64,000 bases of DNA from Faucicola tetraodonis (GCA_032017425.1 DALZPW010000001.1), one strand, 5' to 3'; positions 53,689-63,165 are shown, counted from the stretch's first letter. A program made the numbers and translations. The notes: generated from the letters alone by a model not told the origin.

Positions 53689-55242
53689 TCACTCAACTGG
53701 TTTTTTAAACGCCTCAATCGCCATCGCCCGTGAGACTTTTGTTGGGGTATCAAGCTTTGGATAGGCGATGTGGGGATTTTGTTTGAGGAAAGTTTGCAGT
53801 TTTTGCTCATCGTTGATGATGTTAGCTGGCACTGTTGCAAGCTCGGGTAACCAGTGTTGAATATAGCTGGCGTCAGGGTCATGTGTTGCCGCCTGACTAA
53901 ATGGATTCATCACCCGAAAATAAGGCTGGGCATCGGTACCAACGGAAGCTGACCATTGCCATCCCCCATTATTACTGGCAAAATCACCATCTACCAAATG
54001 CTGCATAAAATACGCCTCACCCCAACGCCAATCAATTAATAGGTTTTTGCTCAGATACATCGCCACCACCATCCGCAGTCGATTGTGCATAAAACCTGTG
54101 CTGCTGAGACAGCGCATCGCTGCATCTACCAGCGGCACACCGGTCTTACCTTGATACCAGCTTTCAAAGTCAGCTAGGTCATAACGCCAAGCCACAGATT
54201 CATCCAATGCGGTCAAAAATGCCTTGCCTTTAACGATATCTGGACGGTTAACCATAACGTCATAATAAAAATCGCGCCAAGCCAGTTCGCTAATCCAGCG
54301 CATAATGTCTTTCTCGCTGCCTAGTCCTTGCTGACTGTTCAGCCTTTGTCTGGCTTTGAGATAGCATAATCTGGGTGATAGCATACCGATGGCTAAATAG
54401 GGCGATAAACGACTGGTAGCACCCAAATTATTATTCAAAGCGGGCACGTCTCTGGCGGTATTGTAATCAGCGATATGGTTTTTTAAAAAATCATCCAGTC
54501 GTGATTGGGCTGCCACTTCACCGGCAGGGTATAACAATTGTGCTAACTTAACCACGTGATTGAGTTGTTTATCAAGCGCAGCGGTGGGGTTAAGATAAGC
54601 GCGATAAAATGCATCAATCGTTATATAGTCATTGGTATTAGTGTTGGTATTGGTATTGCGGCTGTCTTTGGCAAGTTGTGTGGTATTTATGGCCATGGCA
54701 GCAGGGGTGGGCGATAGGGTTAAGCCGCCAGTTTCAATCATCGCAAGCCAACGCTTGTAAAAAGGGGTAAAGACTTTGTACGGCATACTTTTGTCCGTGA
54801 CGATACGCTGAGGGGCAATCACTTGACTATCATCAAACCATTGGGTAACTATGCCTAATGACTGCGCCTGCTGGGCGATATACTGATCGCGGGCAACTTC
54901 ATTAACCGGGTACTCCAAATTGGCAAATACATGGCTTATAGAAAGCTGCTGGCAAAGCTCAAGCACATCCGTCGCCTGCAAGGCAAAATCATCCACCACT
55001 CTGATGATGATACCAATATTTAACTGAGATAAACTCTGCTCCAGTGCGCGGATTTGCCGCAGTATCAAGTCAATTTGCCACAGCGATTTGCGGTGTGATT
55101 GCCATTGCTTGGGTGTCAAATAAACCACGGCTATGACACCAGCATGGTTTTGCCGTGCATGCTCACAGCAAGCCGCAAAAGCGGTATTGTCAAAGGTGCG
55201 CAAATCTTGGCGAAACCACATCAAGTTCATTGTGCTGCTCAT
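53689..55242 (-). CDS. phrB: Deoxyribodipyrimidine photolyase
   Basis: Uses light and FADH- to reverse cyclobutane pyrimidine dimers. The N-terminal antenna domain shows MWFRQDLRTFDNTAF. The C-terminal FAD domain has TSRLSPYLAIGMLS, MRWISELAWRDFYYDVM, GVPLVDAAMRCL, NNGGWQWSASVGTDAQPYFR and NPFSQ, with the Trp residues of the electron chain. Its 517 aa exceed E. coli PhrB (472), partly through an Asn/Thr repeat (NTNTNTND) in the interdomain region. It diverges from the DUF2256 gene. Confidence 0.95.
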   Translation of the reverse strand: MSSTMNLMWFRQDLRTFDNTAFAACCEHARQNHAGVIAVVYLTPKQWQSHRKSLWQIDLILRQIRALEQSLSQLNIGIIIRVVDDFALQATDVLELCQQLSISHVFANLEYPVNEVARDQYIAQQAQSLGIVTQWFDDSQVIAPQRIVTDKSMPYKVFTPFYKRWLAMIETGGLTLSPTPAAMAINTTQLAKDSRNTNTNTNTNDYITIDAFYRAYLNPTAALDKQLNHVVKLAQLLYPAGEVAAQSRLDDFLKNHIADYNTARDVPALNNNLGATSRLSPYLAIGMLSPRLCYLKARQRLNSQQGLGSEKDIMRWISELAWRDFYYDVMVNRPDIVKGKAFLTALDESVAWRYDLADFESWYQGKTGVPLVDAAMRCLSSTGFMHNRLRMVVAMYLSKNLLIDWRWGEAYFMQHLVDGDFASNNGGWQWSASVGTDAQPYFRVMNPFSQAATHDPDASYIQHWLPELATVPANIINDEQKLQTFLKQNPHIAYPKLDTPTKVSRAMAIEAFKKPVE

Positions 55243-55394
55243 TATCTTTACCCCAATACAACAGTTTATCGTTAGGTTATTATGTCAACAAAGGCTTGGC
55301 TTCCCAAGACATTTTTTCAGGTTTGTTGCGCCATCATAACGGTAAAAGCCAGTTATCCCGTTGCAAAAATGTGCAATGACCCACATAAAAAGTC

Positions 55395-55424
55395 AACTAA
55401 ACTAAACTAAACTAAACTAAACTA
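55395..55424. repeat. (AACTA)6 pentanucleotide repeat
   Basis: Six perfect copies of AACTA lie in the gap between phrB (minus) and the DUF2256 gene (plus), 74 bases before the latter. Such repeats change copy number by slippage and can alter promoter spacing. Confidence 0.9.
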
Positions 55425-55497
55425 GATAATGGATAATAGCTAATAGATGTACGCGCCTTAAATAGCCAGCGATTAAGTAAATCTATAGAAAGGTACG

Positions 55498-55710
55498 ATG
55501 AAAAATTCTAATAAAACCGTTAAAAAATCTGATTTACCGAGCAAAATCTGCCCAGTGTGTCAGCGTCCATTTACCTGGCGGAAAAAATGGGAAAAAGATT
55601 GGGTGAATGTCATTTATTGCTCAAAGCGCTGTCAAGGTAATAGCCGTAGTAGCAAATTAAAAAATAACCCTAAAAACTCATTAACGCCAGGTGTACCCAG
55701 AATCAAATAG
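55498..55710 (+). CDS. DUF2256 zinc-finger-like small protein
   Basis: A 70-residue basic protein. Two Cys pairs, CPVCQRPFTWRKKW and YCSKRCQG, separated by KDWVNV, fit the DUF2256 motif and probably hold one zinc. DUF2256 genes are often beside cryptochrome or photolyase genes, as here with phrB; the role is unknown. AAAGG precedes the ATG. A separate promoter can be expected in the region of the AACTA repeats. Confidence 0.85.
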   Translation: MKNSNKTVKKSDLPSKICPVCQRPFTWRKKWEKDWVNVIYCSKRCQGNSRSSKLKNNPKNSLTPGVPRIK

Positions 55711-55800
55711 CAAACTAACTATTTGATGTATGGCACAATTATATTAAGATGGCAATATCATCTGCCATCATTCAAGCGTGTATCAAGCGATTTCCCTGTT

Positions 55801-56940
55801 ATGCTATCTACATTATCATCCGATAACAAATCGTCAAAACTATATATTAGGGTAGTGGTGGTCGGCATCGTTACCGCGTTGCATGGGCTGCTGCTATATC
55901 TATTTTTTCAGTACCAAACTCCATTAAAGATCAAACCGCAAACCACACAGCCGCTCGAAATTAGCTTTATCCAGCTGAAGCCTCAACACCCTTCGCAGAC
56001 CTACCATTCACAAACGCAGCCTGTGGTTATCCATCATACAGACCCTGCCAAACAACCTTATCCTAGCGATAAAACACAAGCGGCTGATGTTAAGGAAAAA
56101 CCGTTCCCAACACCAAACCCTACACCCGCTAAACTGGTGAATCACCCAGCAAAAGATAATAACCACAAGCCAATCGAACTCAGACCAACGATAGATAATT
56201 CGACTAACCAACAAAAAGCCATTCAACCTAAAACTGCGTTATCTACAGCAAGTCAAAGTCAAAGTCGAAGCCAAACTCAACCCCAAAAAAAATCACAAGA
56301 TATTCCTAGCCAGCCATTACTGAACGCCCATAAAAATAACGCCCACTATGAGCAACAGCAAGCGGCGCAAATAGAACGCAAAATAAGTTCAAACACTAGC
56401 CAATCTCTTACTCAACCCAACTCAGCTACTATTAAATCAGCTACTATCAACCAAAGCCATACCAATGCCGATAATGCTTTAAAACCTATAACTCACGATG
56501 AGCGTGCTAAATCATCTGCTAAATCATCTGAAGACTCGATGCGCCCTCAAATACGAAAAACGCCAAATCAGCCCGTTAGCCCAGTTATTTCAGCTATCCC
56601 CGATGTCCCAGCTATTAATTCGTCACCAAAGCCAGCAACACCCAACACCTTTGGCAATGCGGATGCAAGTTGGCAGAAAAGACCCAACACGCAGTTACCA
56701 CCCAATTTATCCCGTATTGTGACACTAAAACAGCTATCCAGCCTACAAGTAAAACTCAATGTCAATGCCCAAGGTGGCGTGGAAAGATGCAGGATTGCGC
56801 AAACATCGGGTGATCAAGCGGTGGATAAATTTATTTGCCAACAAGTGCAAAAAGCTAAACTTTACCCAAGAAAAACCAATGGCATCACGGTACCAAGCAT
56901 TGGTAATCTCACCATAGCACTGACCAATCTTGCAAATTAA
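55801..56940 (+). CDS. TonB-like energy transducer
   Basis: An N-terminal cytoplasmic segment, then one membrane helix (VVVVGIVTALHGLLLYLFF), then a long periplasmic linker rich in Gln, Ser, Pro and Lys (SQSQSRSQTQPQKKSQ). The C-terminal 80 residues (LKQLSSLQVKLNVNAQGGVE, then RCRIAQTSGDQAVD) match the TonB_C fold. Such proteins pass energy from ExbBD to outer-membrane receptors. No exbB, exbD or receptor gene is nearby. ATG 55801 is favoured, though the frame opens at 55723 and no clear ribosome site decides. Confidence 0.78.
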   Translation: MLSTLSSDNKSSKLYIRVVVVGIVTALHGLLLYLFFQYQTPLKIKPQTTQPLEISFIQLKPQHPSQTYHSQTQPVVIHHTDPAKQPYPSDKTQAADVKEKPFPTPNPTPAKLVNHPAKDNNHKPIELRPTIDNSTNQQKAIQPKTALSTASQSQSRSQTQPQKKSQDIPSQPLLNAHKNNAHYEQQQAAQIERKISSNTSQSLTQPNSATIKSATINQSHTNADNALKPITHDERAKSSAKSSEDSMRPQIRKTPNQPVSPVISAIPDVPAINSSPKPATPNTFGNADASWQKRPNTQLPPNLSRIVTLKQLSSLQVKLNVNAQGGVERCRIAQTSGDQAVDKFICQQVQKAKLYPRKTNGITVPSIGNLTIALTNLAN

Positions 56941-57022
56941 ACCATACGATATGTTGTTGAAGCGGCACCTATGTAATAATCATGAAGCGCTTACTGTATC
57001 AACATTGATTAACTACACACAC

Positions 57023-57055
57023 AAAAAAAGCCAACCTGATGAACAGATTGGCTTT
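57023..57055 (-). terminator. Terminator of the FadL-like porin gene
   Basis: On the minus strand AGCCAATCTG / CAGGTTGGCT followed by seven T, 20 bases after the porin stop. Confidence 0.85.
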
Positions 57056-57074
57056 CATGTTATTGAAAATTAGC

Positions 57075-58589
57075 TTATTTCTTTTGGTAAGATAAACGTA
57101 CACCGTATACCCAGCCATCATTGTCTTGGAAATCGCCAACAATACTACCATCAGGTATTTTCGCTTTGGCATCACCAAACATCAAGTATTTAACGCCGCC
57201 TGAGATAGCCCATTCAGGTGTCAAATTGTATTTTGCTCCCAAACCCACATTCCAGTTACCCTCTACAGGTCCTAGAGAAGTGATGGGATTACCTGCGCCT
57301 GAGTCATAACCCACAGCGCCCGAAATAGCTAATTGTGGCGATAGTTTCTTACCTAGACCGACTTCAGCAGTCCAAGCGTCATCGTCATAAGAAACTAAAT
57401 TTAAACCACTTGCGCTACCATAGATTTTTGGTTTAATCGCAAAATCGCTCCAAGGTACCCAACGTGCTTTTGCGGTTAAAAGGGTGGTTGGATTGATACC
57501 TGTTTGGAAATCTAAGTTAACAGATTTTGGCGTGGTGACAGTAATTTCATTGGTGCCGACACCCGCTGCACCGCGTGCAGGAAGATTTTCCGTCGTATTG
57601 ACGTCGTGGTCGATTTCAGAGCGATAAGTTAACGCGGCTTTGAGGGCAATTTCAGGTTTTAAATAAGCAATCCCAGCCATCCAGCCATAAGCCGTATCAC
57701 GAGCAATATTTGCATCATACCCAGAGGCAGTTTTATAAGCGTTACCACGTAAGTGGACATCACCTTCTAAACGCTGAATCGTAGGACCACCATAAATTTG
57801 AATATTTTTCTTTTCACCCAGTTTTACCCCCAACAGTCCTGTGAAATTTTGGCTGCTGAGAGAAACATTGGTTGCACCTGTAACTTGAGATAAATTTTGT
57901 GATGCCGTTTGTGCGGTAGATAAAGTATTAACTGCTTGGTTACCAGCCGCAACTTGGGTAGTACCTGCAGCAATCCCTTGTTGAAGTGCAGTAATTTGTG
58001 GTGTTAAAACAGGCGCTAATGCAGGGTTAGCAGCCAAAGCGGCTTGGGCTTGAGTCAATTGGGTGTTTGCGGCATCTAATCGCGCTTGCCCATCATTAAC
58101 TTGACTTTGGATGGTTGAGATAGCGGTTTGCAGTTCTGTAGCATTGGTAACAGGCAGTGCAATACCTGCATTTTGCAATCCCGCTGCTGCCTGCGCATAG
58201 ATACCATTCACTATAGAAGTTGGTGCACCAACAAAGTTGTTATCGCCAGAAAACTCAACATCTGCGCCCCAAGGTTGATCAAAAAATGCCCCTACGCTGA
58301 TAGTGTCATTGACATCGGCTTTTGCGCCAAAGTTTAAAAACTGGTAATCCTCTGCCATATCAGGGACATTGCGACCAGCGGTAAAGTTTGCGTCAGTTGT
58401 CGCAACATTTGCGTTATCTTTACCCTCGATTGTTGGATCGATAGTAATGTGCTCAACATAGGCAAAAGTACCTTCCTCAGTAAAAGCCCAGCTTGGTTGG
58501 GTAGAGCGGTCTAGACCTGCGGCGTTTGCGATAGAAACAGTAGAAAGCGTAGCAATGGCTAGCGCAAGAGAAGAAATTTTAAATGACAT
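57075..58589 (-). CDS. FadL/OmpP1-family outer-membrane transport protein
   Basis: A signal peptide ending at ANAAG precedes a hydrophobic, Gly-rich beta-barrel. It ends with GVRLSYQKK; strands such as WNVGLGAKYNLTPEWAISGG and GWVYGVRLSYQ are FadL-like. FadL proteins carry long-chain fatty acids or hydrocarbons across the outer membrane. An unusual Ala/Gln-rich helical insert occupies about residues 125-240. AGGGAG precedes the ATG. The substrate is inferred from family only. Confidence 0.82.
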   Translation of the reverse strand: MSFKISSLALAIATLSTVSIANAAGLDRSTQPSWAFTEEGTFAYVEHITIDPTIEGKDNANVATTDANFTAGRNVPDMAEDYQFLNFGAKADVNDTISVGAFFDQPWGADVEFSGDNNFVGAPTSIVNGIYAQAAAGLQNAGIALPVTNATELQTAISTIQSQVNDGQARLDAANTQLTQAQAALAANPALAPVLTPQITALQQGIAAGTTQVAAGNQAVNTLSTAQTASQNLSQVTGATNVSLSSQNFTGLLGVKLGEKKNIQIYGGPTIQRLEGDVHLRGNAYKTASGYDANIARDTAYGWMAGIAYLKPEIALKAALTYRSEIDHDVNTTENLPARGAAGVGTNEITVTTPKSVNLDFQTGINPTTLLTAKARWVPWSDFAIKPKIYGSASGLNLVSYDDDAWTAEVGLGKKLSPQLAISGAVGYDSGAGNPITSLGPVEGNWNVGLGAKYNLTPEWAISGGVKYLMFGDAKAKIPDGSIVGDFQDNDGWVYGVRLSYQKK

Positions 58590-58768
58590 GTGAAGCTCCC
58601 TGTTTGATTTTAATCATTACGTCTAACAGCTAATTTAATAAAAACTTATCAGTAAATTAAAATTGACGTAATACCTTCCTTTGGTTAGGTAAAGAATAAT
58701 CAAAATTTTAACAATTGACAACCGTAGAATCACATTTTTGTAAGAATTTATTGACCTGAGCAGTCACG

Positions 58769-58812
58769 AAAAAAAAGAGGATGTTAACCCAATGAGTTAA
58801 CACCCTCTTTTT
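58769..58812 (-). terminator. Terminator of infA
   Basis: The stem AAAGAGG(A)TGTTAAC pairs with GTTAACA(C)CCTCTTT around a short loop, with A and T runs. It lies 24 bases after the infA stop on the minus strand. Confidence 0.85.
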
Positions 58813-58835
58813 ACTGACTATATCTAGCTAAACAA

Positions 58836-59057
58836 CTATCGACCGCGGTAAGTGATACGTCCTTTCGATAAGTCGTAAGGTGTCATTTCAACTTTAACTT
58901 TATCGCCTGTTAAGATACGAATATAGTTCTTACGCATTTTTCCAGAAATATGCGCAATAATTTCATGCCCATTTTCTAAACGCACTTTAAATAATGTGTT
59001 AGGTAAAGTATCGACCACTTCGCCTTCAAATTCAATTACATCGTCTTTTTTTGCCAT
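58836..59057 (-). CDS. infA: Translation initiation factor IF-1
   Basis: A 73-residue OB-fold protein that binds the 30S A site during initiation. MAKKDDVIEFEGEVVDTLPN, KVRLENGHEIIAHISGKMRK and GDKVKVEMTPYDLSKGRI are almost invariant for the family. A terminator follows, so it is a single-gene unit. Confidence 0.98.
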   Translation of the reverse strand: MAKKDDVIEFEGEVVDTLPNTLFKVRLENGHEIIAHISGKMRKNYIRILTGDKVKVEMTPYDLSKGRITYRGR

Positions 59058-59185
59058 AATACCTATATCTATGAGTCAAATGTATAAATGTAGATTATAC
59101 GCTGATGCGTGTGTTATCGCAACTTTTAACCCCTAAATCAATCAATTGAAAAAAAACAGCTAAAAGATTTGCGCGTATCGCGTCC

Positions 59186-59992
59186 TTATTCAGCCAAATT
59201 TAGCCAAATAGGGGATAGCCTTGTTACCGGCAACAGTGATTGAAATTGGGGTGGATATAGCGCGTTGATAAAGTATAACCCATCGGCAGCGGCGGTCGCT
59301 GCCGCAAGTGACCGGTTTTTGCTAAGTAGCAATGTTTCAATCCATGCGACTGGCTTTTCACCGCGCCCAATTTCAAATAACGTACCCATAATATTTCGCA
59401 CCATGTGATGCAAAAAACCATCGGCTTGGATATCCAGTACCAACAGCTCACCATGCTGAATCAATTTGGCAAAATGGACATGGCGCACAGGCTGATTAGA
59501 TTGGCAGGAAGCGGCACGAAAACTGGTAAAATCATGAGTGCCTTCTAGATAGGTCGCTGCCTGCTGCATCAGTTGGACATTAAGCGGGGCGTACTCATGA
59601 GTAATTTGCTGATTGAGTATCGCAGGTCGAAAGGGGTGGTTGAAGGTAATATAGCGGTAGCGTCGAGCAATGGCAGAAAAGCGCGCATGAAACTCAGCAG
59701 GCATCACTTGTATCCAGCGCACCGCGATATCATCAGGTAGTAGAGAGTTTGCGGCACGCAGCCAATTATAAGGCTGACGGGTGGCACTGGTTTGAAAATG
59801 GGCAATCATATTTGACGCATGGACGCCGGCATCAGTACGACCCGCAGCAATAACTTCTATGGGTTCATTGGCTATCTTTGATAACGCTGCTTCAACATGC
59901 TGCTGAATACTATCAACTTCTTGTTGTCGTTGCCAGCCGCGATAGCGAGTACCAATAAATTCGATGCTGATCGCATAAGTATTTACAGTCAT
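59186..59992 (-). CDS. truA: tRNA pseudouridine(38-40) synthase
   Basis: Makes pseudouridine at tRNA positions 38-40. The catalytic Asp54 is in AAGRTDAGVHA. GTRYRGWQRQ, a Tyr-containing ARRYRYITF, and FLHHMVRNIMGTLFEIGRG all match TruA. The 268 aa are standard. Confidence 0.97.
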   Translation of the reverse strand: MTVNTYAISIEFIGTRYRGWQRQQEVDSIQQHVEAALSKIANEPIEVIAAGRTDAGVHASNMIAHFQTSATRQPYNWLRAANSLLPDDIAVRWIQVMPAEFHARFSAIARRYRYITFNHPFRPAILNQQITHEYAPLNVQLMQQAATYLEGTHDFTSFRAASCQSNQPVRHVHFAKLIQHGELLVLDIQADGFLHHMVRNIMGTLFEIGRGEKPVAWIETLLLSKNRSLAAATAAADGLYFINALYPPQFQSLLPVTRLSPIWLNLAE

Positions 59993-60053
59993 AAAAAAGC
60001 CAATTTTGCCAAAACCTACGATAAAAAAGCCTAGTATAACAACTAATCAGTTA

Positions 60054-61148
60054 TTAGGCGACGGTGTGGGTATCTTTTAGACAATGTGTCCAGCGCTGAC
60101 GGCGGCGAGCAGGGGTATCATAACTGCCAATCAACCAAAGCAGACGCGCAAATATCGCAGGTAAGGTCAATCGTCCCGTCATCAAAACTTCACACTGAGC
60201 CAGCCATGCCCCCGCTTCATACGCTTGGCTGACGCCGCCATACGCGCATTGGGTGGTCACTGCAACCAGACAGCCTTGTTTTTTCGCCTGTAATAATTGG
60301 TTTTTGATGGATTCGGCATACGGCACATTGCCTGCACCAAATGCCAAAATAATGATGGCATCAGGTTTTTCAGCCAATAAATTATCCAAGCGAGTGGCGA
60401 GCAAATGCGTATCTACGGGCGTCAAATAGAGTGTGGCAATATTGGCATGGGACAAGCTGTCAAAGACTTGCGGCAACTCACTCAACCGATCTTCTAGCCA
60501 AAGTTGATGCTGAGCCTGAGTGATTTTTGAGATATAGCTATTGGCGGGATAACCAGCACGGTGGTGCCCCACAAACGCCATTAAATCATGGCTATGAATT
60601 TTTTGCACAGTTTGCGCAGGCCAATCTTCACCAGAAAAACACACCCGCACCCCAGGTTCACCATGACGGGCTAATTTGCAAGCATCAAATAAATTCTGTG
60701 TGGCATCGCTCTGCGGGTCGATGCGGTAATCGGTTAACACATTGCTATCAAGCAAAGGTCTCATCGCCCCTGTCACCACAATACTGATATGACTACCCGC
60801 AAAACACTCTGCCAAAAAAGCCGCAAGGTAGCTGAGCGTATCCGTGCCTGTTAGCACCACAAATTGGCGAAGCCCTTGCGCAATGGCTTGTAATATCAAT
60901 TGATAAAAATGCGCAAAATCGGCAGGTGTTAACTGGCTACTGTCTTTAATGAGATCATTATCCAATATCCGCCAATTCACAGGGTCGTGTGCATGGTTTG
61001 GGTAGGTGGCAAAATGGGTCTGTAATATCTGTGATAACACAGGTAAAAAAATATCGGCATCTAAGCTAGCAAGCGGTTTGCCATAACTGCCAAAAGTGCC
61101 GCCCGCGTAGATAATGCCAATACCTGATTTGGTGATAGATTTACTCAA
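60054..61148 (-). CDS. ansA: L-asparaginase (type I-like)
   Basis: Hydrolyses asparagine to aspartate and ammonia. The first nucleophile Thr lies in IIYAGGTFGSYG, and the second Thr-Asp pair in VVLTGTDTLSYLAAFLAEC. No signal peptide is seen, which suggests the cytoplasmic type. The start must be TTG 61148 because no ATG lies before the first motif. It begins 8 bases after ybeY. The 364 aa are slightly longer than E. coli AnsA. Confidence 0.9.
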   Translation of the reverse strand: MSKSITKSGIGIIYAGGTFGSYGKPLASLDADIFLPVLSQILQTHFATYPNHAHDPVNWRILDNDLIKDSSQLTPADFAHFYQLILQAIAQGLRQFVVLTGTDTLSYLAAFLAECFAGSHISIVVTGAMRPLLDSNVLTDYRIDPQSDATQNLFDACKLARHGEPGVRVCFSGEDWPAQTVQKIHSHDLMAFVGHHRAGYPANSYISKITQAQHQLWLEDRLSELPQVFDSLSHANIATLYLTPVDTHLLATRLDNLLAEKPDAIIILAFGAGNVPYAESIKNQLLQAKKQGCLVAVTTQCAYGGVSQAYEAGAWLAQCEVLMTGRLTLPAIFARLLWLIGSYDTPARRRQRWTHCLKDTHTVA

Positions 61149-61156
61149 TTGAAATT

Positions 61157-61783
61157 TTACTCATAAGGGTTGGCAACGGATAACTTATCAAGGACAGCGA
61201 TTTCAATCGCTTCCATTTCATCTTGCTCAGCTTGCCCAAGTTCATGGTCAAAACCCAGCAAATGCAGTATCCCATGCACCAGCAAATGGGTCAGATGCTG
61301 CTCTACTGTCTTGCCTTGTTCAGCGGCTTGACTGACTACCACCGCATGGCAAATCACTAGTTCACCTAGCGGCAGTGCGGGCAGTAATTCTAGTACAGCT
61401 TCAGGCAACTCACTGGCATAGGATAAAATATTGGTGGCGTAGTCTTTGCCACGCGCATCGAAATTGATAGCGCGAGCTTCCACAGGCTCCGTGACATAAA
61501 TTTCTAATTCAACCGTTTTTTGAAAGATAAATTCACCCAGTTGACTAGGTATCTCAGTGGTGTATTGATGGGTTTGAAAATACTGCAGCACTTGCTTCAA
61601 AATAGCGGCAATCTTGTCTTGTTGGTACAAGGCTTCAAGTTCGCCAAAATTTGGCAGCGCAATTAAGTCTTCAGCAAAACTAATTATCACTTGACTCATC
61701 GGCACTTGACTCATCGGCGCTTGCGGCACAGCGCTTGCTAAATCACCTGTTAAATCAATTTGGGTTGGCAAAGCTGATGACAT
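61157..61783 (-). CDS. ybeY: Endoribonuclease YbeY
   Basis: A zinc metalloprotein for 16S rRNA 3' maturation and ribosome quality control. The motif HGILHLLGFDHE supplies three His ligands (H-x3-H-x5-H). The N-terminal 40 residues contain a repeated PMSQV (APMSQVPMSQV) and are extra compared with E. coli. It lies 3 bases after ybeZ, as in many gammaproteobacteria. GGAG precedes the ATG. Confidence 0.95.
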   Translation of the reverse strand: MSSALPTQIDLTGDLASAVPQAPMSQVPMSQVIISFAEDLIALPNFGELEALYQQDKIAAILKQVLQYFQTHQYTTEIPSQLGEFIFQKTVELEIYVTEPVEARAINFDARGKDYATNILSYASELPEAVLELLPALPLGELVICHAVVVSQAAEQGKTVEQHLTHLLVHGILHLLGFDHELGQAEQDEMEAIEIAVLDKLSVANPYE

Positions 61784-61786
61784 AAG

Positions 61787-62971
61787 CTACTCCGCGATAC
61801 CTATATCAATGGGTGTGTTATCAATCGGTGTGTTATCAATCGGAGCTTTATTAATCGGGGCGTTGTTATCCGTCACCGCGATAGCCAAGCTTGCGGCTTG
61901 GGACTGTGCTTGGCTTTGTTCGAGTAGGCGCGATTGCTTTTTGGCTTCTTTAATCGCTTCTTGCGCTTCATCGTATTTATCGTAGGCTTGCACGATTTTT
62001 TGAACCAATTGATGGCGTACCACATCTTTGCTATCAAACCGCGTCACATGAATTTCTTCAATATCCGCCAAGATTTCTAGCGAATGCCGCAAGCCTGACT
62101 TGGTGCCACGAGGTAAATCGACCTGTGACATATCGCCCGTGATGACCGCCCGCGAGCCAAAACCCAAACGGGTCAAAAACATTTTCATCTGCTCAGGGGT
62201 AGTGTTTTGTGCTTCATCTAAAATCACAAATGAGTTATTTAAGGTACGACCGCGCATGTAGGCGAGAGGGGCTACTTCAATGACTTGTTTTTCAATCAGT
62301 TTTGCCACTTTTTCAAACCCTAGCATTTCATATAAAGCGTCATAAAGTGGGCGTAAATAAGGGTCGATTTTTTGGGTCAAATCCCCCGGTAAAAAGCCCA
62401 GTTTTTCCCCTGCTTCTACCGCAGGGCGTACAAGCAAAATACGCTCAATCTCATTGCGCTCTAGCATATCGACCGCGCAAGCCACCGCCAAGTAAGTCTT
62501 ACCCGTCCCTGCAGGACCTACGCCAAACGAGACATCAGAGAGTAAGATTTTTTTGACATATTGCTGTTGGTTGTAACCGCGGGGAATGATTTTTCCTTTA
62601 CGGGTTCTCAAACTAATCGGGGTGAATTCAGTGCTATCGGCGCGCTCGCTGCCATTTGCGCTAGCGGCATCATTCTCTAGCGCTAAATCTTGCTCGCGGC
62701 TAAAACTGGTTTGCACGAGCAGATGCAAATCTTCTGGCGAGATGACGTCGTTGCTTTGTGCTTCATCGGCAAGCTGTACCAAGATACGCTCAGCACGCGT
62801 GACTGAATCGAGTTCACCTGAAATCACAAAATCGGTTTTGCGTTGGTGAATGTGGACTGACAGACGATGTTCAAGGTACTTAATGTGGTTATTGTATTCG
62901 CCCAATAGGGTTTTGAGTTGGTGGGCTTTTAGAGATGATAAATCGACCGTTCTGCTGATGGTATCGCTCAA
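61787..62971 (-). CDS. ybeZ: PhoH-like ATPase YbeZ
   Basis: An RNA-associated ATPase of the PhoH family. An N-terminal KH-like region (about residues 10-90) precedes Walker A GPAGTGKTYLAV and Walker B FVILDEAQNTTPEQM. It partners YbeY. TTG 62971 is the start, with AAGGAAG upstream. The C-terminus is a Gln/Ala-rich tail with a repeated PIDNT pentapeptide. 394 aa, a little longer than E. coli. Confidence 0.95.
   Translation of the reverse strand: MSDTISRTVDLSSLKAHQLKTLLGEYNNHIKYLEHRLSVHIHQRKTDFVISGELDSVTRAERILVQLADEAQSNDVISPEDLHLLVQTSFSREQDLALENDAASANGSERADSTEFTPISLRTRKGKIIPRGYNQQQYVKKILLSDVSFGVGPAGTGKTYLAVACAVDMLERNEIERILLVRPAVEAGEKLGFLPGDLTQKIDPYLRPLYDALYEMLGFEKVAKLIEKQVIEVAPLAYMRGRTLNNSFVILDEAQNTTPEQMKMFLTRLGFGSRAVITGDMSQVDLPRGTKSGLRHSLEILADIEEIHVTRFDSKDVVRHQLVQKIVQAYDKYDEAQEAIKEAKKQSRLLEQSQAQSQAASLAIAVTDNNAPINKAPIDNTPIDNTPIDIGIAE
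61806..61860 (-). repeat. 15-bp tandem repeat in the ybeZ tail
   Basis: Near-identical 15-base units (GGTGTGTTATCAATC-like on the plus strand) encode PIDNTPIDNTPID at the end of the YbeZ-like protein. The length is a multiple of three, so copy number changes do not break the frame. Confidence 0.7.
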
Positions 62972-63129
62972 GAGTGCTTCCTTTTATGGGTTTTTATAGT
63001 TGTGATAAATCATAAGGTTGAGAGATTAGGGGAGTATGACAGTAACCAATATAATATTTTGGCACGTTGATACTATTATGGTAAATTTCGACGAGATTTC
63101 AAGGCACAAATACACATTTGGCAAATAAG

Positions 63130-63163
63130 AAAGCCAATAACATTAAGTTATTGGCTTTTTTGA
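63130..63163 (-). terminator. Hairpin after tRNA-Met
   Basis: A perfect 12-bp stem (AAGCCAATAACA-type / matching arm GTTATTGGCTT) directly after the tRNA 3' end on the minus strand, with an interrupted T run. Confidence 0.65.
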
Positions 63164-63165
63164 TA

